DNA from: Gemmatimonadota bacterium
Lineage (GTDB): Bacteria; Gemmatimonadota; Gemmatimonadetes; Gemmatimonadales; Gemmatimonadaceae
NCBI GenBank assembly: GCA_016719105.1
Contig: JADKAQ010000008.1
Span: 62,001-126,000 of the forward strand
Direction of reading: 5' to 3'
Length of the DNA stretch: 64,000 nt
A program made the translations under genes and the position numbers. Shown here piece by piece: positions 8,301 through 16,584 of the stretch (position 1 is its first letter; every line of letters begins with the position of its first letter). The notes beneath the pieces were generated by a model that was given only the letters and a program-made list of their open reading frames with translations, ran no database searches and was not told the origin of the DNA.

Positions 8301-9886
8301 CCGGCCCCGCCACACTGCGGCCGGCGGCCGCAGGGGCGCGTATGGTGCGCACGGTGCTGCTCGTGCTGTGCGCCGCGTGGGGGGCGACGTCCCTGACGTA
8401 TCCCTTCGGCTGGGACCAGGGGATCATGGCCAGCGTCGGCGACGCCATGCTGCACGGCGGCATGCCCTACCGCGAGGCGTGGGACATCAAGGGGCCGGTC
8501 GCCCACGTCTGGTTTGCGACGGCGCAGTTGCTGTCTGGACGGGCGCAGTGGGGCATTCGCGTCCTCGACCTCGCCCTGCTGCTGTGGGCCGCGCTGTCGC
8601 TGGCGCGCGTCGGCGGAAGGCTCACCCGCGTATCCGCTGGCCCGTGGATCGCGATCGGCCTCGTGCTGGCCCACGCGTCGCTCGGCTACTTCTACACCGC
8701 CCAACCCGACGGCGCGGTGTCGCTCGGACTTGCCGTCGCCTTCGCGCCACTCCTGGCCAAGGCCCCCGAACGACGCGCCCTCGCTGTCGCCGGCGCCGTG
8801 GTCGGCGTCGCGATGCTGATGAAGCCCCTGTACGTCGTCTTCCTCCTCATTCCGTTCCTCGTCGTCGTGCAGGCCGACGGCCCGAACATGCGCGAGCGCT
8901 TCACGTCGCTCGTCATCGTTGGCGTGGCCACGGCACTGCCAGTCGCCGCGATGCTGGGGTGGTTCGCCGCACGGGGGGCGCTCGACGAGATGATCGATGT
9001 CTACGTCCGCTACAACGCGAGCAGCTACTCCGGCGTGACCGACTTCTCGCTGCGCCAGCGGGTGATGGGAGTCGTGCAGTACTTCCTCCCGCTGCCGCGC
9101 GCCCTCGCGTTGGGGGTGATGCTGATCGGCACGGCGAGCGCATTGCGACGCGATCGCCGACGGGCGGTGCTCGTCATCGGCTGGTTCCTGGGAGCGGTCG
9201 CCCTGGTCGTGAGCCAGGGGAAGTTCTTCGTGTACCACTGGGCGGTGATCTTCCCGTCGGCAGGACTCCTCCTCGCCTACGGGATCGATGCGATCGTCGG
9301 GGCCGGACTGACCGCCGGGCGCGATCGCCCCGACACCAGCAGCGCCGCGTGGCGCACGGCCGTGGGCGCCGTGGCGGTGCTGGGGATCCTGCTCCCGCTT
9401 GCGCGCCAGCCGTTAGGCGACGTGGTGAACGCCGCCCGTCTGGCAACACGGGTCGATTCACGAGCGCAGTACTATGCGCGCTTCGGGCTCGACGACCGGA
9501 GCTACGTTGCCGCCGACCAGATGGCCGCGGCCGAGTACATCGAGGCCCACACATCGGCGAGCGATCGGGTGGCGATCTTCGGGTACGATGCGCCGGTGCT
9601 CTATCTCTCCCAGCGCACGAACGCGACGCCGTTCAGCTATGCGCTGCCGCTGGTTGGGCATCGGTCGACGGCCGTTTTTCGCGAGCGCTACCGTCGCGCC
9701 TATCTCGCCGCCCTCGCCGACCCTCCGGCGTACGTCGTCGTCGGGCTGCTCTTCTCCGGCAAGGAGAAGACGCTGGCCGACTTTCCGGAGTTCCGCGACT
9801 TCCTGGCGCAGCACTTCGTCCTCGAGACATCGTTCGGGAACGTCGACCTGTACCGACGACGCGGCGCGGCGTCCGCCGTCCCGTGA
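8297..9886 (+). CDS. GT39/ArnT-like membrane glycosyltransferase
   Basis: A 529-residue membrane protein with about eleven helices. The first external loop reads YPFGWDQGIMASVGDAML and continues PYREAWDIKGPVAHVW. A loop of this kind, with Asp residues, Tyr and a following Lys-Gly-Pro, is typical of ArnT/PMT-like (GT39, GT-C) transferases using polyprenyl-phosphate sugar donors. The C-terminal 130 residues are soluble and include YVAADQMAAAEYIEAH and VAIFGYDAPVLYL, as in related proteins. It begins with an ATG overlapping the acyltransferase stop. With the two genes upstream it forms an envelope-glycan unit. Donor and acceptor cannot be told from the sequence. Confidence 0.75.
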   Translation: MTGPATLRPAAAGARMVRTVLLVLCAAWGATSLTYPFGWDQGIMASVGDAMLHGGMPYREAWDIKGPVAHVWFATAQLLSGRAQWGIRVLDLALLLWAALSLARVGGRLTRVSAGPWIAIGLVLAHASLGYFYTAQPDGAVSLGLAVAFAPLLAKAPERRALAVAGAVVGVAMLMKPLYVVFLLIPFLVVVQADGPNMRERFTSLVIVGVATALPVAAMLGWFAARGALDEMIDVYVRYNASSYSGVTDFSLRQRVMGVVQYFLPLPRALALGVMLIGTASALRRDRRRAVLVIGWFLGAVALVVSQGKFFVYHWAVIFPSAGLLLAYGIDAIVGAGLTAGRDRPDTSSAAWRTAVGAVAVLGILLPLARQPLGDVVNAARLATRVDSRAQYYARFGLDDRSYVAADQMAAAEYIEAHTSASDRVAIFGYDAPVLYLSQRTNATPFSYALPLVGHRSTAVFRERYRRAYLAALADPPAYVVVGLLFSGKEKTLADFPEFRDFLAQHFVLETSFGNVDLYRRRGAASAVP

Positions 9887-9932
9887 CCGGCGGCGCGCGT
9901 GGAGCGAGTCGCGGCCCTCACGTCCCTCGCCG

Positions 9933-10515
9933 ATGACGCACGACGAACTCCTGCAGGTGCTCGACTTCCTGCGCGCGGCCGAATCACTCAAGACCGTCGT
10001 GCGCAGCGGCTGGACCTCTGCCGGCGAGCGCGAGGGGGCGGGGCGCACCCGGCCGGCCCCCCCTGGGGGCGGGGGGGGGGGGCCCCGCCCCCCCGGGGGG
10101 GCGTCCGCGGGGGGCTTGCTCCCCCCTGCCGCGGGCCCCCCGGGGGGGCGGGGGGGGGGGGGGCCCCGGGGCCGGGGGGGGGGGGGGGGGGGCGAGGAAG
10201 AAGACGTCCGACGAGCGGCGCGACCTGCTGACCCTCGTCGCCGCGCTGCCGGCAGTGCCGCGCGAGGAGATCGTGGCGCTGTGGGACGAGTACGAGGCGG
10301 GTGTGACGCCGGAGGCTCGGCTGGCCAAGGGGCTCGACAAGCTGGAGACGATCCTGCAGCACACGCAGGGGAAGAACCCGCGCGACTTCGACTATCGCTT
10401 CAACCTGGACTATGGGCGCCGGTACGCCGAGGGGCACCCGCTGCTGGCCGAGCTGCGGGCGATCCTGGACGAAGCGACCGAGCGGCGCGCGCGCGAGGCG
10501 GCGCAGGACGACTGA
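9933..10515 (+). pseudogene. HD-domain (YfbR-like nucleotidase) gene, interrupted by a G/C homopolymer tract
   Basis: Two separate frames encode opposite ends of one protein. From ATG 9933 the frame reads MTHDELLQVLDFLRAAES and LKTVVRSGWTSAG, the N-terminus of HD_3/YfbR-like metal-dependent phosphohydrolases (5'-deoxynucleotidases). From about 10195, in a different frame, it continues with KKTSDERRDLLTLVAAL, then KGLDKLETILQHTQGKNP and FDYRFNLDYGRRYA, ending at TGA 10513-10515. The middle, where the metal-binding His and HD motifs and about 100 residues belong, is replaced by 150 bases of G and C runs. The gene therefore lacks its active site as written. Damage by assembly or base calling is far likelier than a biological event, since both flanks are well conserved. 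It follows the glycan operon by 46 bases. Confidence 0.75.
10040..10195. repeat. Poly-G/poly-C low-complexity tract
   Basis: About 155 bases made almost only of G and C runs, with G stretches of up to 20. It interrupts the HD-domain gene, shifts the frame, and is shorter than the coding sequence it replaces. Its composition is unlike any other part of the window except a second tract near 29700-29785. It is probably a sequencing or consensus artefact. Confidence 0.8.
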
Positions 10516-10567
10516 CCCGACCGCTCCCGGCCCGCGGTCGCCGACGCGCCGCCCGCGCTGATGCGCG

Positions 10568-10694
10568 TGCCTGACGAGCATCTGCACGGCCGAGTTTGGT
10601 TGTCGCGACGTCGCCGCCAGGGGAGCCGCCGTGACGAGATGGCGGACGAGTCTGCCTGACGAGTGCCATCACGCCGTCGAGCCTGCCTGACGAG
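10568..10694 (+). repeat. Three copies of TGCCTGACGAG upstream of the bactofilin gene
   Basis: The 11-mer occurs at 10568-10578, 10653-10663 and 10684-10694 within the 263-base gap between the HD gene and bactofilin, and once more at 11724-11734 just before the small basic gene. Other copies of its core occur in coding sequence elsewhere in the window, so it may be a genome-wide word rather than an operator for this promoter. Confidence 0.6.
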
Positions 10695-10778
10695 TGTTTG
10701 CGCTGTTGGTGACGCAGGAGACAGCGCAGGAGGGTACCTCGGACGCAATCGTCCGGGACCTCAACAGGAGATGTGTCC

Positions 10779-11288
10779 GTGGCACTCTGGAAGGAACAGA
10801 CGCCCCCTCGGAAAGAGGGTGCCGGCGTCGCAACGGAGCCGGCCCCACGCAAGGATATCGATGCGCCGGGTGACCTGGCGTATGCGCGCGAAGCCCAGCG
10901 GCGCACGTCGCCACGCGACGCGACCGAATCGGTGATCGGCGCCGACCTCACGATCGAGGGGAAGATCGACGGCAGCGGGCACATCCGCATCGCAGGGCGC
11001 TTCAAGGGCGACGTCACGGTCGAGGGGAATCTCACGATCGAGTCGGGGGCGAAACTGAGCGGCGGCGTGCGCGCCAACTCGGTGACGATCGCCGGGGAAC
11101 TCGAGGGGAACGTGCTCGACGCCGCGCGCGTGGAGCTGCTTGCCTCCGGCGTCCTGGTGGGCGACCTCAAGGCCGATTCACTCACGGTGGCCGCGGGGTC
11201 GCGCATGCGCGGGCGCGTGGAGTTCGGCTGGAGCGAGGCCCCCACATCGCCCATCGCCATCGTCCGGGAGAACGGCGCCGCGCCATGA
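10779..11288 (+). CDS. Bactofilin (polymer-forming cytoskeletal protein)
   Basis: A 169-residue bactofilin, a protein that polymerises without nucleotide into filaments that position cell-wall or polar machinery. Residues 1-50 are a charged, disordered head. The DUF583 beta-helical core runs from about residue 52 (VIGADLTIEGKIDGSGHIRI) through KGDVTVEGNLTIESGAKL, with repeated hydrophobic-Gly strands, to about residue 150. I chose GTG 10779 because AGGAG at 10766-10770 is 8 bases upstream; GTG 10773 would be only 2 bases from it. The stop overlaps the zinc-ribbon gene start (ATGA), so the two are probably co-translated. Confidence 0.9.
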   Translation: MALWKEQTPPRKEGAGVATEPAPRKDIDAPGDLAYAREAQRRTSPRDATESVIGADLTIEGKIDGSGHIRIAGRFKGDVTVEGNLTIESGAKLSGGVRANSVTIAGELEGNVLDAARVELLASGVLVGDLKADSLTVAAGSRMRGRVEFGWSEAPTSPIAIVRENGAAP

Positions 11289-11647
11289 GCCCGGTGCGCG
11301 AGAGCGTCCCGGGGGCGGCGCGGAGCTGCCCGCACTGCCGCACGACGATCCTCGAGAGCGCCGTGCGGTGTCCCAAGTGCCAGCACCATCTCCGTTTCGA
11401 CTCCGGTGCCGCTGCCCGCGCCCAGCGCACCGTTACCCCCCTTCGCGTGGAAGGGACGCTGCGACACACCCTCGGCGGCGAAGCGTGGGAGTACTCGGTC
11501 CTCCTCACCATTCGCAACGAACGCGGCGAGGAGGTCGCGCGCCAGGTGATGGGGGTCGGGGCGCTGTCGCCGGGGAACGAGCGCACCTTCTCGCTCTCGG
11601 TCGAGGTCTACACCCCCGATGGACACACGGGGGCGATTGGGGGGTGA
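11285..11647 (+). CDS. Small zinc-ribbon protein of unknown function
   Basis: A 120-residue protein starting with an ATG that overlaps the bactofilin stop. Residues 14-35 hold a CPHC ... CPKC pair, a classic zinc ribbon. The rest (about residues 50-118) is rich in beta-strand pattern (EYSVLLTIRNERGEEVARQV) and looks like a small beta-sandwich with a polar C-terminus. There is no signal peptide or membrane helix. Tight coupling to bactofilin suggests a shared cytoskeletal or envelope task, but no specific role can be assigned. Confidence 0.75.
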   Translation: MSPVRESVPGAARSCPHCRTTILESAVRCPKCQHHLRFDSGAAARAQRTVTPLRVEGTLRHTLGGEAWEYSVLLTIRNERGEEVARQVMGVGALSPGNERTFSLSVEVYTPDGHTGAIGG

Positions 11648-11767
11648 CCGGCGCCTCAACGGCGGGGAGCGCCCCGAACGCACCGCATCGTGCGCACGGG
11701 GCGCTCCGTGGCTACACTTCAGGTGCCTGACGAGTCACCCTCCACCACTTCGCGCGAGGAGACCTCG

Positions 11768-11923
11768 ATGAAGAAGCGCCACATCCCCGACTTTGCCGCG
11801 CACCCCAAGGGGGGGCCGGCTGCAGGCGGGGGCAAGACCAAGGGGAAGCCCCCGCTTCCCCCGCGTACCGCCGGCGTGAAGCCGCAAGCGACGTCCGCCA
11901 AGTCGGGACGGCGCGGCTCGTAA
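11768..11923 (+). CDS. Small basic hypothetical protein
   Basis: A 51-residue Lys/Arg/Pro/Gly-rich protein (MKKRHIPDFAAHPKG ... AKSGRRGS) with no hydrophobic stretch, probably disordered or nucleic-acid binding. Support comes from a clear GAGGAG Shine-Dalgarno just upstream of ATG 11768 and an in-frame TAA at 11921-11923, followed by a strong hairpin. I do not recognise a family. Confidence 0.5.
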   Translation: MKKRHIPDFAAHPKGGPAAGGGKTKGKPPLPPRTAGVKPQATSAKSGRRGS

Positions 11924-11986
11924 ACGCGAGCGGCAGCATCCGCTCGTAGCACCTGTTGGCCATTACAGACCGATCGACGCACGCGA

Positions 11987-12024
11987 GCGCTGGCGAGGGC
12001 GTCTCGAGGAGCCATCGCCAGCGC
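11987..12024 (+). terminator. Candidate terminator hairpin after the small basic gene
   Basis: Inverted repeat GCGCTGGCGA (11987-11996) and TCGCCAGCGC (12015-12024), perfect over 10 bp with an 18-base loop, followed by CTCCTTTG and a second small inverted repeat GCACC-GA-GGTGC. There is no long T run. It sits between the small basic gene and the amidohydrolase. Confidence 0.5.
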
Positions 12025-12159
12025 GCTCCTTTGCACCGAGGTGCACGCGTGACCAGCGGGAGGTCGTGAGCGCGCACGAGCGCCGGTAGAGGGGCGAGGG
12101 GACATGCGGTAGACTCGTCCCGTTCATCCGCTGCTCTCCCTCGCGCCCCTCATCCCCGC

Positions 12160-13638
12160 ATGCGCGCCATCCCCGCCCTGACGCTGTCGTTCGCGGTCGT
12201 GCTCGCGCACGTCGGCGCCCCGCCCGCCACCGCGCAGTCGGCGCGTTCCGCGCAATCCGTGCGTTCCGCCGACCTGCTCGTCAGGCACGCGCACGTCGTC
12301 GACGTCGAGACCGGGCGCATCGCACGCGATCGCGCGATCGCTATCCGCGGCGACACGATCATCGCGATTACCACGGATGCCGGCGCGAGGCGCCTGCGCG
12401 CCACGCGCACCCTGGACGCCGGCGGACGCTACGTCATTCCCGCGCTCTGGGACATGCACGTCCACTTTGGCGGTGGCGATAGCCTCATCGCCGAGAACCG
12501 GCTCCTCCTTCCGCTCTTCCTCGCGCACGGCATCGTCGCCGTGCGTGATGCGGCGGGCGACCTCTCGCCATCGGTGCTGGCCTGGCGCGACTCGGTGGCA
12601 CGCGGCGCGCTCGACGGCCCCACGATCTTCACCTCGGGGCCCAAGCTCGAGGGGAAGAACTCGATCTGGCCCGGGGACCTCGAGGTGGGGACACGGGAGG
12701 AGGTGGACGCAGGGATCGCGCAGCTGCAGGCCATGCGCGTCGACTTCGTGAAGCTCACCGACAACACGCTCGCCCCCGACCTGTTCCGCTATGCGTTAGG
12801 CGAGCTGCGCCGGCGCGGCATCCGCAGCTCGGCCCACATCCCGGTCTCGGTCCCCGTGCGTGAAGCGGTCGACTCGGGGCTGCGTTCCATCGAGCACCTC
12901 TCGTACGCCATTCGTGCCGGGACCGAACGCCCGGGAGTGGCCGCCGGCGGCGACGTCATGAAGACGTTCGACGAGGCGACCGCCACCGCGACGTATCGCC
13001 TCATGGCCGAGCGCGGGACGGCGATCACCCCGACGCTCAACATCAGCCGTATCCTCGCCTGGCTCGACCAGGACGACCATGCGAAGGACCCGTACCTCCG
13101 CTACATCGGCCCCGGGCTGCGCACGACCTACACATGGCGTGTCGAACGGGCGGCGACGGCCGACGCCGCCGCCGTCGCTCGGCGGCACGCGCTGTACGAC
13201 TTCACGAGTGCCAAGCTCCCGCTGCTGCAGCGTGCCGGGGTCCTCATCCTCGCAGGGACCGACGCCGGCTTTCTCAACTCGTTCGACTACCCCGGCCTGG
13301 GGCTGCACCACGAACTGGCGCTGATGGTGAAGGCCGGCCTCTCCCCGCTCGAGGCCTTGCGAGCCGCTACCATCAACGGCGCTCGTTTCCTGGGGCGCGA
13401 CGGACGCCACGGCACCGTTCGCATCGGGAACGCCGCCGACCTCGTCATCCTCGACCGGAACCGGCTCGACGACATCGCCGCCACCCAGGCCATCCATGCC
13501 GTGGTGTTGCGCGGCGGGGTGCGCGACCGTGCGGCGCTCGATGCGCTACTCGCAGGGGTGGCCGCCGACGTGCAGCGACTCGAGCGCACGCCACGCACGA
13601 GCCCCGAACCGCGCCCCAGCGACTCGGCGCGCCGCTAG
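12160..13638 (+). CDS. Exported amidohydrolase (imidazolonepropionase-like)
   Basis: A 492-residue metal-dependent hydrolase of the amidohydrolase superfamily with an N-terminal signal peptide (MRAIPALTLSFAVVLAHV ... ATAQ), so probably periplasmic. Metal-site motifs in order: DMHVHFGG (HxH, about residue 104), a possible bridging Lys in VDFVKLTDN, SAHIPVSVP, IEHLSYA, and the catalytic Asp in LAGTDAGFLNS. The C-terminus returns to the composite beta domain (GTVRIGNAADLVILDRN). Related exported enzymes act on dipeptides (prolidase-like) or other cyclic amides; the substrate here is unknown. A CGTTAGG word supplies a TTA codon at 12794. It is preceded by a hairpin and probably has its own promoter. 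Confidence 0.88.
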   Translation: MRAIPALTLSFAVVLAHVGAPPATAQSARSAQSVRSADLLVRHAHVVDVETGRIARDRAIAIRGDTIIAITTDAGARRLRATRTLDAGGRYVIPALWDMHVHFGGGDSLIAENRLLLPLFLAHGIVAVRDAAGDLSPSVLAWRDSVARGALDGPTIFTSGPKLEGKNSIWPGDLEVGTREEVDAGIAQLQAMRVDFVKLTDNTLAPDLFRYALGELRRRGIRSSAHIPVSVPVREAVDSGLRSIEHLSYAIRAGTERPGVAAGGDVMKTFDEATATATYRLMAERGTAITPTLNISRILAWLDQDDHAKDPYLRYIGPGLRTTYTWRVERAATADAAAVARRHALYDFTSAKLPLLQRAGVLILAGTDAGFLNSFDYPGLGLHHELALMVKAGLSPLEALRAATINGARFLGRDGRHGTVRIGNAADLVILDRNRLDDIAATQAIHAVVLRGGVRDRAALDALLAGVAADVQRLERTPRTSPEPRPSDSARR

Positions 13639-13689
13639 CGAATCCGGGGTATCATTCTCCAACTCGCGCATCCCCTTTCCTCGACTCGC

Positions 13690-14634
13690 ATGCCCATGCT
13701 CTTCGCCCTCGTCGCCGCGGCGCACCTGCACGTCGCGCTCGCCCCGATTCCTTCCGCCGTGCTGCAGTCGCAGGCACCACTCATTGGGCGCTGGGACCTG
13801 GTGATGGAGACCCCGGGGCGACACAAGGCGGCGTGGCTCGAGGTGCGCCACTCGGGGCGCAGCATGCTGGTGGGGGCCTTCGTGAACATGGTCGGAAGCG
13901 CGCGCCCCGTCGCGCGCATCGACTACAAGGAGGGCGACTTCAAGTTCTCCCTGCCGCCGCAGTGGAACGACGCCGAAGGCGAGAACACGGTCGTCGGGCG
14001 ACTCAAGGGCGACTCGATCAGCGGGACGATCAGCTACGCCAACGGCCAGAAGCAGGCGTTCCGCGGCGCACGCGCACCGTCGCTCGTGCGCACGGCACCG
14101 CCGGCGTGGGAGCTGCCCACCACGCTCTTCAACGGGCGCGACCTGACCGGGTGGAAGGCGCTCGGCGAAGGGACCAACCAGTGGGACGTCGCAAACGGCG
14201 TCCTGCGCAACAAGGCGGCGGGCACCGACCTGGTCACCGAGCGGCAGTTCACCGACTTCAAGCTCCACCTCGAGTTCCGCTTCCCCACGGGGAGCAACAG
14301 CGGCGTCTACCTGCGCGGGCGTTACGAGGTGCAGGTCGAAGACACGCAGGGGAACGAGGCGAAGATCGACGGACTCGGCGCCGTGTACGGCCACCTCATC
14401 CCTAACGAGCTGGCCTCGCTCGGCCCCGACAAGTGGCAGTCGTACGACATCACGCTCATCGGACGCCGCGTGACGATCGTGCTCAACGGGAAGACGATCA
14501 TCGCCGACCAGGTGATCCCGGGGATCACCGGCGGGGCGCTCGACAGCGACGAGGGGAAGCCGGGACCGATCTTCCTGCAGGGCGACCACGGGCCGGTGGA
14601 GTACCGCAACATCGTCATCACCGCCGCCAAGTGA
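13690..14634 (+). CDS. Exported DUF1080 (3-keto-disaccharide hydrolase-like) protein
   Basis: A 314-residue protein with a short N-terminal signal-like segment (MPMLFALVAAAHLHVALA). Residues 30-130 form a first beta-rich domain (GRWDLVMETPGRHKAAWLE). Residues 140-312 form a DUF1080 domain, a concanavalin-like lectin/glucanase fold, with the hallmark LFNGRDLTGWKALGEG, then FKLHLEFRFPTGSNSGVYLRG and a terminal PVEYRNIVI. Characterised DUF1080 members cleave 3-keto-disaccharides, and many bind or degrade environmental glycans. The stop overlaps the GTG of the next gene (GTGA), linking it with a glycoside-hydrolase-like lipoprotein and suggesting a joint carbohydrate role. Confidence 0.85.
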   Translation: MPMLFALVAAAHLHVALAPIPSAVLQSQAPLIGRWDLVMETPGRHKAAWLEVRHSGRSMLVGAFVNMVGSARPVARIDYKEGDFKFSLPPQWNDAEGENTVVGRLKGDSISGTISYANGQKQAFRGARAPSLVRTAPPAWELPTTLFNGRDLTGWKALGEGTNQWDVANGVLRNKAAGTDLVTERQFTDFKLHLEFRFPTGSNSGVYLRGRYEVQVEDTQGNEAKIDGLGAVYGHLIPNELASLGPDKWQSYDITLIGRRVTIVLNGKTIIADQVIPGITGGALDSDEGKPGPIFLQGDHGPVEYRNIVITAAK

Positions 14635-16073
14635 CGCACGCGAACCGGCGCACGGGCACGAGCATTTGCACGTGGACGAGCACTCGCACGAGCACGCGGA
14701 CCGGCGCGTCAGCCGTCCTCGCGGCGGTCGCGCTCCTGCTCACCGTCGCCGCCTGCGGAGGCGAGGGACGCAAGGACGCAGGCGCGCAGGCAGCGCCTAA
14801 CGCGGCGCGCGCCCGCCCGCCTGTCGACCGCGCGGCTGACAGCGTGGCGGCATGGCGGGCGAAGTTCGGCCATCGCGTCCCGCGCCCCGACTCGGTGCGT
14901 GCGCTCTACGTGAATGCGTGGGCCGCCGGTTCGCGCAGCCGCATGGAGGCGCTCATCGCCATCGCCGATTCCACCGAGGTCAACGCCTTCGTCATCGACG
15001 TGAAGGAGTCGGACACCTTTCTCGCCTACGACAGCACTTCGATCCCGCTGGCGAAGGAGATCGGCGCCGACCAGCGCCCCGCCACCACGTGGCTCCCCGC
15101 GCTCGTCGACACGCTGCAGGCGCACGGGATCTACTCCATCGCCCGCATCGTCGTGTTCAAGGACCGCCAACTCGCCGAGCGGAAGCCGGAACTGGCGATC
15201 CGTCACGTGAACGGGAGCGTCTGGCGCGACAACAAGGGCGGGGCGTGGGTCAATCCGTACGATCGTCGCGTGTGGGACTACAACGTGGCCATCGCCCGCG
15301 AGGCGCTCGACATGGGCTTCTCGGAGCTGCAATGGGACTACGTGCGCTTTCCCGATGTCACGGCGCGCATGCGCACGGTGATGCACTATCCGGGAAGCAA
15401 CGGCGTCTCTCGCGCCGAGAACATCCGCAACTTCATTCGCTACTCCAAGGAGAAGCTGCGCGACTTCCAGGTACCTGTCACCGCCGACGTCTTCGGGCTC
15501 GTCACGCACCTCGAGGGAGATGTCGACATCGGGCAGCACTGGGAGACGGTCATCTCCACCGCCGACGTCGTCCTCCCGATGGTCTATCCGTCGCACTACT
15601 CGGCGGGGCTCTACGGCTTTCCGCGTCCCATCGCCAAGCCGTACGAGATCGTGCGCCTGGCGACGGCCGACGCGATGGAGCGCACGCGCTTCGTGCGCGA
15701 CTCCGCCAAGGTCGCCGTGGGCGAGGTGATGCCGTGGCTGGAGGCGATGAGCATTCGCGGGGCGAGCTACGGCCCGGCCGAGCTGCGCCAGCAGATCCAG
15801 GGCGTCTACGATGCCGGGGCCAAGAGCTGGGCGCTGTGGAACCCGGGGTCGCGCTATGCCGAGTTTGTCGGAGCGCTGCGCACTGCGCGCGGCACTCCGT
15901 CGCCCATCGAGCGTAGCGGCTGGACCGCCCCGCAGTGGACGTTGCCGCGCGAGCGGTTGAGCAAGGTCATCGCGGCGCGCGAACGTCGCGCGCGTGCCGA
16001 CTCCGTGGCCGCGGCAACTGTCCCGGGCGCCGCCACGCCGGCGCCGCCGCCCGGTGCCGCCAAGACGCCGTAA
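14631..16073 (+). CDS. Putative glycoside hydrolase lipoprotein (DUF4015/GH13-like)
   Basis: A 480-residue protein starting at a GTG that overlaps the previous stop. Its N-terminus is Thr/Arg-rich and followed by a lipoprotein signal with lipobox VAACGG, so it is probably membrane-anchored outside the cytoplasm. The body (about residues 85-420) is a TIM-barrel-like putative glycoside hydrolase: LYVNAWAAGSRSRMEALI at the start, VNAFVIDVKES, LQWDYVRFPD (candidate acidic catalytic residues) and VVLPMVYPSHY. The tail is Ala/Pro-rich. The family has been proposed to act on polysaccharides; the substrate is unknown. No clear ribosome site is visible, as expected for re-initiation at an overlapping stop. 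Confidence 0.8.
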   Translation: MTHANRRTGTSICTWTSTRTSTRTGASAVLAAVALLLTVAACGGEGRKDAGAQAAPNAARARPPVDRAADSVAAWRAKFGHRVPRPDSVRALYVNAWAAGSRSRMEALIAIADSTEVNAFVIDVKESDTFLAYDSTSIPLAKEIGADQRPATTWLPALVDTLQAHGIYSIARIVVFKDRQLAERKPELAIRHVNGSVWRDNKGGAWVNPYDRRVWDYNVAIAREALDMGFSELQWDYVRFPDVTARMRTVMHYPGSNGVSRAENIRNFIRYSKEKLRDFQVPVTADVFGLVTHLEGDVDIGQHWETVISTADVVLPMVYPSHYSAGLYGFPRPIAKPYEIVRLATADAMERTRFVRDSAKVAVGEVMPWLEAMSIRGASYGPAELRQQIQGVYDAGAKSWALWNPGSRYAEFVGALRTARGTPSPIERSGWTAPQWTLPRERLSKVIAARERRARADSVAAATVPGAATPAPPPGAAKTP

Positions 16074-16149
16074 CCGTCAGCAGCAAACGTTGGCCGAGCA
16101 CCACCCGACGTCACCGCCCCACTCCCCATCCCTTCATCGCACGCACGCC

Positions 16150-16533
16150 ATGCCCCGTCACCACGTCGAAAGCTCGCGCGGCCCCGCCGCCATCGGCCCC
16201 TACTCGCACGCCGTCTGGGCGGGCGACCTGCTCTATTGCTCCGGCCAGACGCCGATCGATCCTGCGGTGGGGAAGCTCATCGAGGGTGACGTGGAGGCGC
16301 AGACGCATCGCGCCTTCGACAACCTGCAGGCGGTCGTGGAGGATGCGGGGCTCACGATGGACGACGTGATCAAGTGCAACGTCTATCTCACCGACATGGC
16401 CAACTTCCCGCAGATGAACGCGGCCTATCTCACCCGCTTCGCGCGTCCCTTCCCGGCGCGCACCACGGTCGCCGTGGCCGGCCTGCCGCTTGGCGCCCTG
16501 GTGGAGATCGAACTCGTCGCGAAGCGCCCGTGA
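16150..16533 (+). CDS. ridA: RidA family reactive-intermediate deaminase
   Basis: A 127-residue protein of the usual RidA length. It hydrolyses reactive enamine/imine intermediates released by PLP enzymes, protecting the cell from 2-aminoacrylate. Family features: GPAAIGPYSHAVWAG at the N-terminus, LLYCSGQTPIDP, NVYLTDMANF, and FPARTTVAVAGLPLGALVEIE near the C-terminus, with the active-site Arg in PARTTV. Start ATG 16150. A second RidA-like domain occurs at 58731, fused to an aldo/keto reductase. Confidence 0.93.
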   Translation: MPRHHVESSRGPAAIGPYSHAVWAGDLLYCSGQTPIDPAVGKLIEGDVEAQTHRAFDNLQAVVEDAGLTMDDVIKCNVYLTDMANFPQMNAAYLTRFARPFPARTTVAVAGLPLGALVEIELVAKRP

Positions 16534-16584
16534 TCGGTGCGTGATGCGAGGGTGCGCGAGTGCCAGGCACGCGCGCACCCTCGC

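Noticed and set aside
10040..10195. Possible G-quadruplex regulatory element
   Set aside because: The tract destroys a conserved gene and shifts its frame; an artefact explains it better.
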